Origin: Myxocyprinus asiaticus
Taxonomy: Eukaryota; Chordata; Actinopteri; Cypriniformes; Catostomidae
DNA length: 64,000 nt
Assembly: GCF_019703515.2 (NCBI RefSeq)
Contig: NC_059362.1
Span: forward strand, 30,544,326 to 30,608,325
Direction of reading: 5' to 3'
Shown here one piece after another: positions 11,013 through 22,594 of this stretch. Each line of letters opens with the position of its first letter. The stretch's first letter is position 1. Position numbers and translations under genes: made by a program. Below the pieces are notes generated by a model. That model worked only from the letters and a program-made list of their open reading frames with translations, was not told where the DNA came from and did not search any database.

Positions 11013-12080
11013 GGACCCTATGAAATCAGTTTTTTTTTTTTTATTCCATTTTATTTTTTCTGAATTCTTTGTTTTAAAGTTGAATCAAATGTTCAAATCA
11101 AATGAAAATGAATGAAAACAGAACAATTACTTTTCTTCATTCCATTGCATTATTTTTATTTAATTGCTTCTATTCAGATCCTCACAGCACAATTTAAAGC
11201 AAAACTTTGGAGTTATAATTTTATCAAATACAGTGCTGCACAGCAGAGCATCACAGTAATAATGAAAGCATTAATGAAAACTTTTATTCAATACAACAGC
11301 ACTCTACTTTCATGATATTGCTTAAATATGATTGAATTATTATTGATAATTTATTATCATTACTATTATTATTGCTATTATTTGTTATTATTATTTCTAC
11401 ATTGAATATTACATTTTACTATACAGAAATATTTTACCATACACACCTCTAGTCAAATTGAACCTTTATTTTGGCGTAAAACCGAATGAACCCTTAGTTT
11501 GTATGTTTGACTAAAGCTTCTAACTTCTGGATAAGCTGTTCCCTATATAGCCTAATGTGCTTATTAAACTGCAAAAGACTGCAATTTAATTCTATAGATA
11601 TGTAGTCTGCATATGCAGGGCACTTCATAGTAAATAAGCGCTCTGCTATCTGTTATTTATTACACACACAGCGTGCTTGATACTCATGATGCGTGTTTGT
11701 GTATGAGCGGCCGGCTTCAGAAATTCATTTTAAGCATGCAGCTCATGCAGACTGTATATTTAATTAAATTGCAGCATTTTGTGGTTTAATCATCTCATTA
11801 GGACGTCACAATTTTAATTTGATTAATTGAGCATTCATACATTCATTTTATCCCAAATATGTCAAATTCTGTGACATTCCGCATTTTATAATTAATTCAG
11901 TTTTTATGACTGGATTCCATGATTCCATCCTTGTTTTCTGCATTGTAGAAGCTTCCCAGGTGCACTTGAAGGCAGCATTAGCTAATTAAATGGAACTATT
12001 TTTGATACTTTTCAGCACTGAATAGATACTTTTCTAACCGAGATTTCGTTTGAATTCGTCTGCTATAATGAATGATTAAT
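11013..12080. repeat. AT-rich dispersed repeat, possibly hAT-related
   Basis: It starts near TAGGACCCTATGAAATC, a form seen at termini of some fish hAT elements, and contains ATT-rich runs at 11340-11400. The block TGAATATTACATTTTACTAT near 11403 recurs near 26308, and the CTTCTGGATAA and GCTCTGCTAT landmarks recur there too, so two dispersed copies exist. No clean terminal repeat pair or target duplication was found. Confidence 0.45.
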
Positions 12081-13124
12081 TTCACTGGACTCACTGCAAA
12101 ACAGCAAAACAGTGTCCATATTCATGAATATGGCTATAGCATCGGTGCTTTGAAGGGCATGAATTGAGCCAGTACTTGTCCAAGAGGGTTTTACCATACA
12201 AACTATCTAACAGCTAAAAATATTTAAGAATTTTTATTTAGATAAAGTAATCAAATTCACTAATCAACTAGTTGGTTTAGACGTCTAGCATGACTCCTCC
12301 TTACACTTCTGCAGGTTAGCTGAGCTCCTCTTTCAGGAACATAAAGCTCATTGTGTCTGAACATCTACGTGCTGGAGTTATAGCTTGCGCGCTGCTGTCA
12401 CGTAGTAAAAATAAACATTTTCCATCCCCATCTGTCCCTCAGTCTTTCCCGCTATTACAGCCCCCATCCCCACCCCACCCCCCACCCCACCACACTGTTT
12501 CTTTCCTCACTCATTCATTTCCCAATTCCTTGTCACTCGGTCCCCTCCTCACTCCTCTATCCTCTCTGAACTCTCTGATTAGACTACATTTTTCTCCTTC
12601 AGTGTTCACATGACTTGGATTTCATAGTTAGAGGCTAAGTGTATGTGTTTATATATCTGTGTGTCTGGTAGCCGAGCCAGGGCCTCACATCCCACTGTGA
12701 CCGGGCTCTACAAAGGAAATGCCATGCAGACCCCAGCCCGTTTTATTCACCGTGAAATGCTCTTACAGTAATGCTTTGCTACTACGCAGAGGGAATAATT
12801 CACCAGGGAGCAGTTCACCAGTTCAAATACATATTTAAAATCTAACTTATTTAAGTGGGTATAGGTTTAAATTGCATTTGTTTGAGCAGCCCGACACAGC
12901 AACATTGGCTCAACCAATGGCATGAGTTTGAGAGTGACTATCTGTTTGTCAACCAAATGGTGACACTAATTGCTCACAAATTATGCACTTCACCTTTAGG
13001 AGAAGATTGAGTGCATACATGAAAAGCAACACGCGATGACTATCACCAAACACTAGGGAAAAACTGTTTAATTTCCATCCTATGTCCTGCATTTACTTTT
13101 CCATCTAAAGCACTCTTTCATGTT

Positions 13125-13130
<6 letters not shown>
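12081..13130. other. Non-coding stretch, no gene seen
   Basis: It includes a C-rich Pro/Ser/His low-complexity frame at 12353-12613 that reads like composition rather than protein. No splice-site pairing was recognised. Confidence 0.5.

Positions 13131-13158
<28 letters not shown>
13131..13158. repeat. (CA)n microsatellite
   Basis: About 14 AC units, followed by a TATAACACACAC imperfect extension. Confidence 0.95.
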
Positions 13159-13162
<4 letters not shown>

Positions 13163-13842
13163 ACACACACATACTAGTTGCTCCCTCTACAGCCTGCTTA
13201 CATGCATGTATCATAGTTCACTGACGTAGTCGCCCTCTACCAGGAGGATGTTATTCAGGAAGGACTGGCGGTATGGAAACACTTTACCACACAGGCAATA
13301 AAATGACATTAAAAAACTTTTTCTCACACTTTCAGTCACAGGACCCCTGCAACACACCTAGCCCTGCTGAACAAACACGCTTTGTGTAGAGAAGTGTGTG
13401 TGCGTGGTCAAATGTGTTTTAGTTTTATGCTCGTTCAGCATATTTGCACTGACCAGTGCTGGAGAGCTTGCTCTTTTTCTCCAGACATGGTTTAGTTCTG
13501 TGGCATTGGGAATGGGCTAAAAATAACGAAGTATGTTTTCTTTGTTATTCTTGCTCTTCTCTCGTCTTTGTCTGAGAGCATGTGTGTGTGTCGGGTCTGT
13601 TTTGCCTGTAGGTCAGTGACAGAGCAGCAGCTCTGTGTGGATTAACAAGAAGTGGAAGACTGGAATTTGAGGATAAGACAATTATGTAATTTATTTTCAA
13701 CAGCAAAAAAAAAAAAAAATGCACTAGGGGTGGGTGATTAAAAATTTTGTCGCTATATTTTGGTCATAGACAAGTCAAAAGGACTTATCAGTTTTGCAGT
13801 AATTTTTAAATCACTTTTCCATAAAGATGTATATATACATGT

Positions 13843-14345
13843 ATACTCACTGAGAACTTTATTAGGAACACTATGGTCCTTATAAAGTGCCCGATGTGGT
13901 CTTCTGCTGTTGTAGTCCATCCACCTCAAGGTATGACATGTTGTGCATTCTGAGATGCTATTCTGCTCACTGCAATTGTAAAGAGTGGTTATCTGAGTTA
14001 CTGTAGCCTTTCTGTCAGCTTAATCTTGTTTGGCCATTCTCCATTGACCTCTCATCAGCAAGGCGTTTCTGTCCACAGAACTGCCACTCACTGGATGTTT
14101 TTGGTTTTTGGCACCATTCTGAGTAAACTCTAGAGACTGTTGTGCGTGAAAATCCCAGGAGATCAGCAGTTACAGAAATACTCAAACCAGCCTGTGTGGC
14201 ACCAACAATCATGCCACAGTAAAAATAACTGTGATCACTTTTTTTCCCCACATTCTAATGGTTAATGTGAACATTAAATGAAGCTCCTGACCCGTATCTC
14301 CCTGATTTTATGCATTGCACTGCTGCCACACGATTGGCTGATTAG
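13843..14345 (-). mobile_element. Tc1-like transposon relic with internal deletion
   Basis: The right-hand end in its own sense is TACTCACTGAGAACTTTATT at 13844, with GGAACACTATGGTCC just inside. The frame at 14251-14015 on the minus strand reads MIVGATQAGLSISVTADLLG then FSRTTVSRVYSEW and TSSEWQFCGQKRL, the helix-turn-helix DNA-binding part of a Tc1 transposase. The DDE catalytic domain has been deleted and the remaining C-terminal stretch is only the GLSISV-side half. The other end near 14290-14345 carries TTTTATGCATTGCACTGCTG and CACACGATTGGCTGATTAGA. Non-autonomous and inactive. Confidence 0.8.
14015..14251 (-). pseudogene. Tc1-like transposase N-terminal fragment
   Basis: A 78-codon frame with the bipartite helix-turn-helix of Tc1 transposases: GMIVGATQAGLSISVTADLL, the LGFSRTTVSRVYSEWCQ recognition helix, then CGQKRLADERS. 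The protein family normally has about 340 residues, so over three quarters is missing, including the DDE/D catalytic triad. Confidence 0.75.
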
Positions 14346-15044
14346 AAAATGGAAGTAGGCTATAGCACAGAGAGCAATAGTGTTACTCTCTAGGACAGTA
14401 GATTTTGAATGAAAAGGGTCAGGTAATTTAGCATGGGAGCATGACACCAAACTGATGCGGAGTGAGAAGCGGAGTGCCCGTCTTTGCGCGTTAATTACGC
14501 GAACATCCGGCATCCGCCATGGACTCGGCAACATCTGCACAAATGGCAGCATGAAACAAATTATGTTCAGTGAAATTCAAATGAAGATCGTGATGTATGT
14601 ATTTGGAACTTATCCTTTATCGGATGTTATTAATAAAGCAACAGGAACTCTTTGCAGGAGCATTTTTTGTCCCCATATTTTGAATTTAGTGGGCATATTT
14701 GCCCAGAGCCCCATTTATTTCCGTGCCTGGATGGAACACTGAAGAGATGGAGATGATGAGAGATGTAGCAGGTGTTTAAGTGTCTCTCTTCACCATGCAG
14801 ATGGTACACAAAGCATTTTTGCTATTTCTGCCTTTCATGTCAAATGTGTTGCATCATGAGTGATGATGGAGCACCAAGATATAAAAGTCATCAGAACTAT
14901 AGATTGCTCCAATGTCACGTGCTTGCAATGTTAACAGCTTAATTATAAACAGGAGCGATAGTTTTATTGGGTCGCTTGCTAACGGAGACGCAGTATAACG
15001 CCATTTGCATGTCAAATTGGTTCTGAAAGGTTTATAAATCTATA
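14346..15044. other. Non-coding stretch, no gene seen
   Basis: Opposing frames at 14274-14552 and 14455-14742 overlap and show no recognised domain. No terminal repeats were found. Confidence 0.4.
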
Positions 15045-15222
15045 ACATTGTAGGGCTTTACTGGTTGTTTAGATCAGTGTTACTATCAGAAATAATTAAT
15101 AATTATTTCTGTAGTTATTAATTAATATTTGAATTAATCAATTGAATCTAACTCATTAAAACCTCATGTGGGGCTCCAGTAAATGTAGTGTGCTACGTTT
15201 AGGAGCAAGTTTGGTTATTAGC

Positions 15223-15470
15223 TATAATTAATAATTATCAAAGATAATTATTAATTATTAAAATCAATAGAACATTGATGAGAATCAATGTTAGCTTTTT
15301 TAAATCCTTTAAATCAACAATTATCAAAGATAATCGTTAATTGTTAACATCGATGAAACATTAATTAAAATTAACACTAGCTTATTGATCATTCAAATTC
15401 AATCATCAAAGATAATTATCAATTATCAAAAATCAATAGAATATTAATAAGTATTAACATTGACGGGGCA
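15223..15470. repeat. AT-rich tandem array, three diverged units
   Basis: Three units of about 85-90 bp, each containing ATCAAAGATAATTATTAATT or a close variant, then a CATTGATG-like block and a GTTAGCTT/ACTAGCTT block. Each unit is internally palindromic around TTATCAAAGATAA. It lies inside the LTR-like element. Confidence 0.7.
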
Positions 15471-16425
15471 CCACCCTGAAATCAGGGACTAATAACCAAA
15501 TAGTAAAACAGTCTCAATATTAGATTGTTTTCTTAGGAAAATCGACATCCGAAGAATATCGATTTTCCGGAAAAAAAAACAATGAATGAAGGTTTGAATC
15601 CGAGCACTGACATCCTGTCAGCATGACACAGGCGTATGCAAAACAAACCAAAACACTTCTCTTTGTAATATAAACAAGGTTTATTTATGCAGTAATATCA
15701 ATTAATAATTAATACAATGCAGTCAATAAACTTCCGACTCACAACTACAAATTAAACAGTGATATGATTAGATATGGAAATAAAATAATCCTATAACACA
15801 TAAGGTGTGTGTGTGACAGTGTGTGTGTGTGTGTAAGGAGGGATGCGCACAAAATGGCGGACGTGACTCTCGTGGAGAGTATGTCACGCGAGACTTCCGG
15901 CCAGGAAATATGACCGCGAATGGGGGTGGAGATGGCGTCTACCAGTTACCGCGTATATCCGCTTGTACAATAGCTTAGGGACAAAGCTGGGCTTTAGCAT
16001 TTAAGCTATCTACGAGCCAAAAATGTGTGCCAGAATGTTTGTGAGGGGTCGCGTGCGTGTATGTGTGCGTGTGTGGTTAGTACGAGAGAGAGAAGTGACG
16101 GTCCTAAAGCCGATTTCGCGATCGTGGGAGAGAAAGCAGCTGTTATTTCATCGCTCAGAGACGCGGTGGACAGCTTGTAAACAGTCCCGCGTTATTTGAC
16201 TCTTTAATGGATGAACTCAGTTGCTGTCTCACCCACGATGGTGAAATTGCACAACAATCCAATTTGGTTGGACCACAATACATCAAAACAAATTTGTGAT
16301 AATTAATACCCTGAGTATTAATAATGAGCGGACATGGCGGTCCGTAAACTGTACAAACAAAAACCTTGAAACACAAGAATAACACACTATAATATTCTAT
16401 CTCTGCCCAGACGTAAACCTCCTAC

Positions 16426-16929
16426 TTGAATCGCATGAGGACACAGGTAGAATGTGTTTTCCTCTGTCCTTTAACTCGGACCCGGTTCCTTGAGGCTCGG
16501 GTGATGACGAGAGGCCGTTTCCTCGCTCTGTCGGCGGGCGGTACGGCTGTTGATTCTCGGTGGGCTGGCAGAGAACTCAGAAATGTCGACTTGATTGAAG
16601 ATGGAAGAGAAATCTTTAATCTCTTCACTTCTGTAGGCAAACAGATGAAGATGCGAATTGCTCGGCGGTCTACTTCGGATCCGTTAGAGTGTTTGGTTGA
16701 ACACAGAGTAATCTCAACTCGTCCAGCGAGATGGAGATTGTATGGCCACAGTTTCAAGTCGGACGTTACTTCCTTGTGCCACGAGGTTGCACCTGAGAGC
16801 AGTGAAGAGCTGCGTCCACACGCTGCAAACAAAAAGTTCCTGGAAGCAAATCCCGAAAGCATTTCAGAGGTATTTCAACTCCTGATGTCATGGTTTGAGG
16901 TGCGTTCTGTTGTGTGCCTCATCCAATAG
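16426..16929 (+). other. Longest open frame in the window (167 codons), hypothetical
   Basis: It starts MNRMRTQVECVFLC and runs 167 codons; a 146-codon frame overlaps it on the opposite strand (16862-16422). Both lie in the CpG-rich part of the LTR-like element, where chance frames are longer because stops are rarer. No signal peptide, zinc finger or other domain is recognisable, although the protein is Arg/Glu-rich. It could be an LTR-encoded accessory frame or, more likely, a compositional artefact. I do not assign a function. Confidence 0.2.
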
Positions 16930-17507
16930 GAGTTGAGAGTTCGATCCTTTAGTGAGCAAGGCTTCATGGGATTTGTAGTCTGTTTTGGACTCCCTTTGTT
17001 TGATTTTGGCACGATTTTTATCAGTAAGATTTACGACTTGGAATGTGGGGGCTTGAGTTAGGTTTTTACGACTGTGTTAGGCCTGCCTTTGTCTTCTATC
17101 TGAATACATGAGGCCCAACAACATCTTAAATTCAGTAGCTAAGCGACAAAGCGCTTGCTCATTGCTCAGGCTCACACTAAACTGCTCAACACGCTGCAGA
17201 CAGCGGGAGAGATAGAGTGGATTTACTCGCACATTTTCTGGAATTATATTTTAATACAAAAAAATATATTATTGATTTGATTTGTTCATCATTGATTTGT
17301 ATTTATTGGTTTAATAATTCACAGCTGGATTGTAAAGTGAATAAAAGTGTGTGGGAATGCCTTGTGCTGTGAACGTGGAACTTGCGGGAATTATTAAAAT
17401 TGTGTGCAATACCCGCTATCCCACACCGAATTTCATGCCATGTCATGGAAGGAACGATTCTTGTGGGCTAAGCCCCAGATGTCACTGAAGTCTAGCGATG
17501 CCTCTGC

Positions 17508-17572
17508 TCATATCTGGATGATTTTATGCATTACACTGCTGCCACATGATTGGCTGATTAGATAATAATGGG
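17508..17572 (-). mobile_element. Tc1 terminal fragment, second copy of the 14290-14345 end
   Basis: TTTTATGCATTACACTGCTG followed by CACATGATTGGCTGATTAGA repeats the terminal region of the Tc1 relic at 13843-14345 with few changes. No coding part remains. Confidence 0.75.
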
Positions 17573-20082
17573 TCACAGCAGCAGTCTTAAACGTGTGAAA
17601 GGCAGATGGTAGCATTGATTTAGAAGCTGGAATGAAGCTTTTCTCTCCTTGGGGTGTGTGGGATAGTTTGAGTTGTCAACACATCTGTGTGATCGATTTT
17701 TGTGTGAAAAGGAATCAGGATTGCATTTACTCAGTCATAAAATGTGCCAAACATTTTTGTTCAAAGAGCCTTAAAGCATATTCCCAAACTCTATATTCTG
17801 TTTGTGCGAGTGAGTTTGTGTTATTTGGAGTTTTTGATAATAGTGCTGGGTGATATATTGTATTGATATATTGTTATTCCCACATAAAATGAATAAATAT
17901 TTTCTTTAAATTTATGTGTAGTGAAAAATGTGAAAAAGGTGCCATGGTTATTTTCTTGTGAATGCACTTGATTCTAATATTATACGATAAAAAAAAAAAA
18001 ATTATAATAAAACAAAATCAACAGTTTGTACGAATTTGTGGGTGTGTTGACATTTCATTTCTAAAAGCACTTCTTTTATTCATGAGAACTCGAACCCAGG
18101 GCAAAAATGTACTACCAGTACTTTTACATTCACTGGGGCAAATCTGAATGTTTCAGGGCGCACTTCATATGACATCAGATTAACAACAAAGCTTACCAAA
18201 CACATTGTGTAATGTCACTGTTTTATTTAAATAATAATAAAAAATAAATAAATAGGAGACTTTAGAGGAAATTATTATGGTTTGATTCCATCACGCACTT
18301 AACAGGAAACAGGTCTGTCTTTCTTATCCTCCGATATAATGAAACACTCTACCAGACCTAAAAGAGCAGCAGTTGCACCTTTCATTGAAACATGACAAAT
18401 GTAATCCCCATGCAAACACCATTAGGGAGTGTTTTAAATGCTGGGAGATGGATTGGATCTCTTTTTATTTGCTCTACTGACTGTTGCTGCCCTGAGCAAT
18501 AGTTCAGATTGTCTGGGTGTGGCTCTTGTTTTGGGTTGAATTAACACTAGTCTCATCTTTCACCTGCTGAATTGCATAAGGATTCCTCTGGTGGAACACA
18601 TGGATCCCAGTGTGGAATCTGCTTTGGGAAATGTATCAAATTGAGTACAGTGTTGTGCATTCAGGCTTATGTTATGTAGGCCTGTGTGTGTGTGTGTGTG
18701 TGTGTGTGTGAAGGGTTTATGAAAATATCAGTGTTTGGGCGACTACTTTTACTACAGTAAAGCTACCCTTTTTGAAAAGGGCACAATCAAAATAACATAA
18801 CAATAAACAATATATTGGTTTATTTTAAATTATACTACCAAGCTTTATATTTACTATAAATATGAAATTTATTGGCACAGAAACAAAAATCTTACACTTC
18901 AACAAGGGCACATCACAACTCACTAATAACAACTAATTAAACTTAAAAAAGCACTCAAGTGTGTCTCACAAAATATTTATCTGAATTAACATTTACTAAA
19001 TCAAACCTAATTATTTATTTCACGACAAAAATTGTATGCATAAGATGCCACAGAAACTTCTGTTGAAGTCGGGAAGTCAGAATTTGTTTTTTTAATTGTC
19101 TGAGCAAACACTAACATGGATCAATGACTTCCCAATGCTACATATGAGAGATATCTAGGCAATTCTAGGAGAATACCTTTGATTATTCCCTTAGTTTGCT
19201 TGGTTGTAAAACTTCGAGCGCGAATAAAGTGACAGAAAACAGTGATGTAGCATTTTGTTGCACTACTCTGCTATTGGTTCTGAAACATATCGAAGTAGCA
19301 CTGCTACTTCTCATTTGTTATTCCTCAGCACTGATTTATATCACTGTGAATTAAAATTGCAAGATAAAATACCTCTCAACTTTGATCCTGGTCTCCTCCG
19401 AAAACCTCACCCCACCTCTCTTCTCTTCCTTCATCTGTGTCTCTCTTATCCCTCACTTCATCTTTTATTCACACTCCTCTTTTGAGTGGATAAACATCAA
19501 ATAAACACAAGCAAAGTCTTTCTGAGGCTATAGCCTTTAGCCTGGCCTCAGTCTGCCTGCTTCAGCCGCCCCCTTCTCTCTCTCCTCTGGGGATCATAGT
19601 AGTGTCTGCAGCTGGAGAGTGGGGGGAGATGAGTGGGGTTAATCAGCCCATGAAGGACTGCGGTTCCTTGGGGGAAAATTACTCTGCTGGGACTTCTGGT
19701 CTGAAACTTCTGAAGTCTTTGTTCTGCTCTGACAGGGAGGTAATTTGATAGCCTTTATAGTGTCTGATTTAAATGTCAGTCTGGAAGAGAAAAAGCTTTA
19801 TATCTTTCTTCCACTCCTTATCGTACTCTCATTTGCTTGCTTATGTTTTCTTCATGACTTTTGAATCCGGTTCTTCTTTCTAACTCACAAACCCTTTCTC
19901 TATATCTCACCTTTTTGTATTCCAAGTCTGTTTTTCTTCTTTGATATCTTGCTTGTCTTTTAGTTGTATTTTTGTACAGACAACTAAAGCACAACTTTCA
20001 CATTTTTGCTCAGTAAAAAAAATCAGTCAATCCATAATGGCCTACAAAACAAGAGAAATATTAATTATAAAAACAATAGACG
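17573..20082. other. Non-coding stretch, no gene seen
   Basis: It contains a (GT)n tract and AT-rich sequence. The GC-richer island around 19540-19720, with pyrimidine-rich CCCCCTTCTCTCTCTCC and a G-run, is not recognisable as a repeat. It could be a conserved non-coding element, but this rests on composition only. Confidence 0.45.
18683..18710. repeat. (GT)n microsatellite
   Basis: About 14 TG units. Confidence 0.95.
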
Positions 20083-20282
20083 AATAGTTCACCCAAAAAT
20101 GATAATTCTCTCATCATTTTTATTTTTTATTTACTCACCCTTTTGCCATCTTAACCTCGTAGGACTTTTTTTTTTTCTGCATAACACAAACAAGGATATT
20201 TTGATGGTTATATGATGTGAATTTATCCTTACAATGCAAGTCAATGGGGTACAATACTTCCAAGCACCAAAAAGGACGCAAC
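20083..20282 (+). mobile_element. Partial TTAA-type foldback MITE (GTTCACCC family)
   Basis: GAATAGTTCACCCAAAAATG is followed by ATTCTCTCATCATT, TACTCACCC, an AACACAAACAAGGAT block and AATGCAAGTCAATGGGG. This is the left arm and central part of the family; no right arm is seen. Confidence 0.7.
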
Positions 20283-20283
20283 A

Positions 20284-20495
20284 GCAAATCAGCTCAAAAG
20301 AGCATATGTGCGTGTATGAGTATGTAAGGGAGTGTGTGTATGTATGTAGGAGTGTATGGTTGAGTGGGTGAGTGTGCAGAGTGGGGGGAGTTTATTGTAA
20401 GCACTCACTAACAACATAACAACGTGTCTTAATTGGCCTGTGAGAGACTGAGGAGGTGTGTGTGTTCTTTGTGTGTGTGTGTGTGTGTGCATGTG
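20284..20495. repeat. GT/GTGTA-rich low-complexity region
   Basis: Imperfect TGTGTG and GTATGTA runs ending in a purer (GT)n near 20472-20489. The long minus-strand Thr/His frame over it is a low-complexity artefact. Confidence 0.7.
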
Positions 20496-20600
20496 TCTGG
20501 TGCTGACTGAAACAGCTGCTTTTCTATGTCATTCAGACATGGGGCCCACCAAGCAGCATTTTAAAAGCTCCCCCTATAAGCTGATCTGACCTCCGTTTTT

Positions 20601-20676
20601 AGGGATGGTTCACCCAAAAATAAAAATTCATCCATATTTTTAAGCCTGTATGACAGAATTTTCATTTTGGGGTGAA
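20601..20676 (+). mobile_element. Miniature GTTCACCC-family foldback
   Basis: AGGGATGGTTCACCCAAAAA at 20602 is closed only about 55 bp later by TTTCATTTTGGGGTGAATTAA, the inverted right arm. Both arms survive with almost no interior, giving a 76-bp miniature version. Confidence 0.6.
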
Positions 20677-20680
20677 TTAA

Positions 20681-21800
20681 ACATTTACAGGGGCATGAAA
20701 CACTAAACTACATTTTCTAAGATGTTTTTTTTTTTTTTTTTTGATTTTCTCCCCTTTTTTCTCCCCAGTTTGGAATGCCCAATTCCCAATGCTCTCTAGG
20801 TCCTCATGGTGGCGTAGTGACTTGCCTCAATCCGGGGGGTGGAGGACGAATCTCAGTTGCCTCTGCGTCTGAGACCGTCAATCTGCACATCTTATCACGT
20901 GGCTTGTTGAGCAAGTTACTGTGGAGACATAGCGCGTGTGGAGGCTTCACACTGTTCTCCACGGCACCCACGCACAACTCACCACGCGCCCCACCGAGAG
21001 CGAGAACCACACATTATAGCGACCATGAGGAGGTTACCCCATTTTACTCTACCCTTCCTAGCAACCCGGCCAGTTTGGTTGCTTAGGAGACCTGGCTGGA
21101 GTCGCTCAGCATGCCCTGGATTCAAACTCATGACTCCAGGGGTGGTAGTCAGCTTCAATACTCGCTGAGCTACCCAGGCCCCCCATTTTCTAAGATGTTA
21201 ACAGATATGTATGTGTTGCAAATGATAGAAGACAATGCTAGTATCCATTCATTTTAATTTTACGAGGAAAGTGGTTAATTTAGGGATTTTCTCGTCTTCC
21301 AGGTTTAAAATCAACATTGAGTCAATATCACAGGATGTGATACTATAGATGTGTTTGACTTAATGCAGCTCTGCACAGACCGATCGGTGCCGGACTTGAA
21401 GCAGTGCATGTTGGATAGAAATTTTGTCTGACTTGAGATGGCGCCACCGCCATGACTTATGCCATCAAAGTACCACGAGAGCGATTCGAGAGCTGTTTAT
21501 TCTGGTTAGTAAATGTAAAATTCAAACCTCTGTCAATCTGAATTCCATTTATTCTGCAATAAAGAAAGCAAATAACATGCGATAATCCGTGATTGATGTA
21601 GGTTCAGCAAACAACAGGAAGTGCAAAGTGTCCGACTTGACAGCTTTCTTTTCAACTTCTCCCCCAACTGCAACCTGCAAATCAGACAGTTGTCCCCCTT
21701 CTCCCCTCTACTCTGCTGCTGACCACACCCACTTTGGCTGGCATTTTTTAAAATTGTGGTGAGAACTCAACTGTGTTGAAACAGGGGGTGTCATGACCCT
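20681..21800 (+). mobile_element. TTAA-flanked MITE interrupted by a SINE
   Basis: The left part reads GGGGCATGAAACACTAAAC and the right end GTGTCATGACCCT followed by TTAA at 21801. TTAA also precedes the left side at 20677-20680. The sequence CATTTTCTAAGATGTT is split by the SINE at 20727-21183 and resumes afterwards. No protein frame is present. TTAA borders suggest piggyBac-type mobilisation. Confidence 0.55.
20727..21183 (-). mobile_element. tRNA-derived SINE with 16-bp target duplications
   Basis: Read on the minus strand, the head is GGGGCCTGGGTAGCTCAGCG with an A-box-like TAGCTCAGCG, then a B-box-like GAGTTTGAATCCAGG. The body has TGGCTTGTTGAGC-type blocks. The tail is AATTGGGCATTCCAAA followed by a poly(A) (poly(T) at 20727-20742 on +). 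CATTTTCTAAGATGTT occurs on both sides (20711-20726 and 21184-21199), a 16-bp duplication made by target-primed insertion. This is a common cyprinid SINE type; I do not assign a family name. Frames across it are not genes. Confidence 0.88.
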
Positions 21801-22594
21801 TTAATACAATGATTAATATGTGAATTTTAGAAACAGTAGCTGGTTCATATAGATCCCAGAAGAGCAACTTCCCATGGCCCTGGGCGAATTCCAATCGAAA
21901 GTGATCATCCCTATGCCCTACTCACTCAGAAGGATAGAGCTCTTGATTTGGGGACTCTGAAAGGAGCATGGCAGTGCTGTATGAATGTAGCCCTTCACTA
22001 ACAATCTTGTGGAAGTGCCCTTTTAAAAAAAAAAAGATGGTCTTACTTTCGATTGGAAAGACCCTTCGAGTGGTGTCCCCTTCCCACAGTGCCCTTCAAG
22101 GGCACAGAAATGCTCTTTAGAAAACCCCCACTGTAAGCAGTACATTAGCACCTTCCTCTCTTCCCTCTATTCTTTCCCACACTCCATTCATCCCTCCATC
22201 CCCCATTTTTCTGGAACCATATGGTGGCACACCCATTCCGTCTTTCTTGTGGCGCTGCAGTGGGTTCTGACCCCTCTTCCCCCTCCCTACCCATCCCATT
22301 GAAGATGCCTCTGTACAGAGACAGCAATACAGGTGGTGATCTTGGTTATTAGGACAGGTCCAGAGTGGATATGACTGGAGTGATTCCACATGTGCTTTGT
22401 AATGAGGAGGATAATAAACTCTCTCAGCCCAACATGGAACCCATCAAAGATAGCCTTTATTGTAAAAGTAGCCTGACTCAGAGCTGAATTCTGGAACTGT
22501 ACACGTCCCACTGAATTACTCAGAACATGCATGGTAGAATGCACATACACAGTCTGCTCTGTTCTTCTATGGACTTTTAGAAATCTAGTTCTTC
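21801..22594. other. Non-coding stretch, no gene seen
   Basis: It contains a block around 21870-22110 with inverted pieces: CCAATCGAAAGTGATCATCC near 21890 and CTTTCGATTGGAAAGACC near 22047. It is probably a small foldback MITE of about 220 bp. No exon signal was found. Confidence 0.4.

Larger units (their letters stand above)
15049..17120. mobile_element. 2.07-kb solo LTR-like element with 4-bp target duplication
   Basis: It starts TGTAGGGCTTTACTGG and ends GAGGCCCAACA, so it has TG...CA borders with a short imperfect inverted pair (TGTnGGGCyT). ACAT flanks it exactly at 15045-15048 and 17121-17124. A second copy, identical at 63 of 65 positions, begins at 63936 with different flanking sequence, which independently fixes the left border. 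The interior has an AT-rich tandem array (15223-15470), a (GT)n patch and a CpG-rich part (about 15840-16900). A 4-bp duplication and TG/CA ends fit an endogenous retrovirus LTR of unusual length, with foamy-like or epsilon-like groups possible. Orientation is not settled. A large DNA element is the alternative. Confidence 0.6.

Noticed and set aside
12353..12613. Pro/Ser/His-rich 86-codon frame
   Set aside because: Low-complexity C-rich sequence with no splice context or domain.
15223..15470. Possible CRISPR-like or origin-like AT-rich direct repeats
   Set aside because: Units are diverged, palindromic and inside an LTR-like element in a vertebrate genome; there are no spacers of constant length.
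20289..20492. His/Thr-rich minus frame
   Set aside because: Produced by GTGT-type microsatellite.
20775..21168. Frames of 60-103 codons, also at 29235-29599
   Set aside because: They lie entirely inside the two SINE copies and occur in equivalent positions in both.
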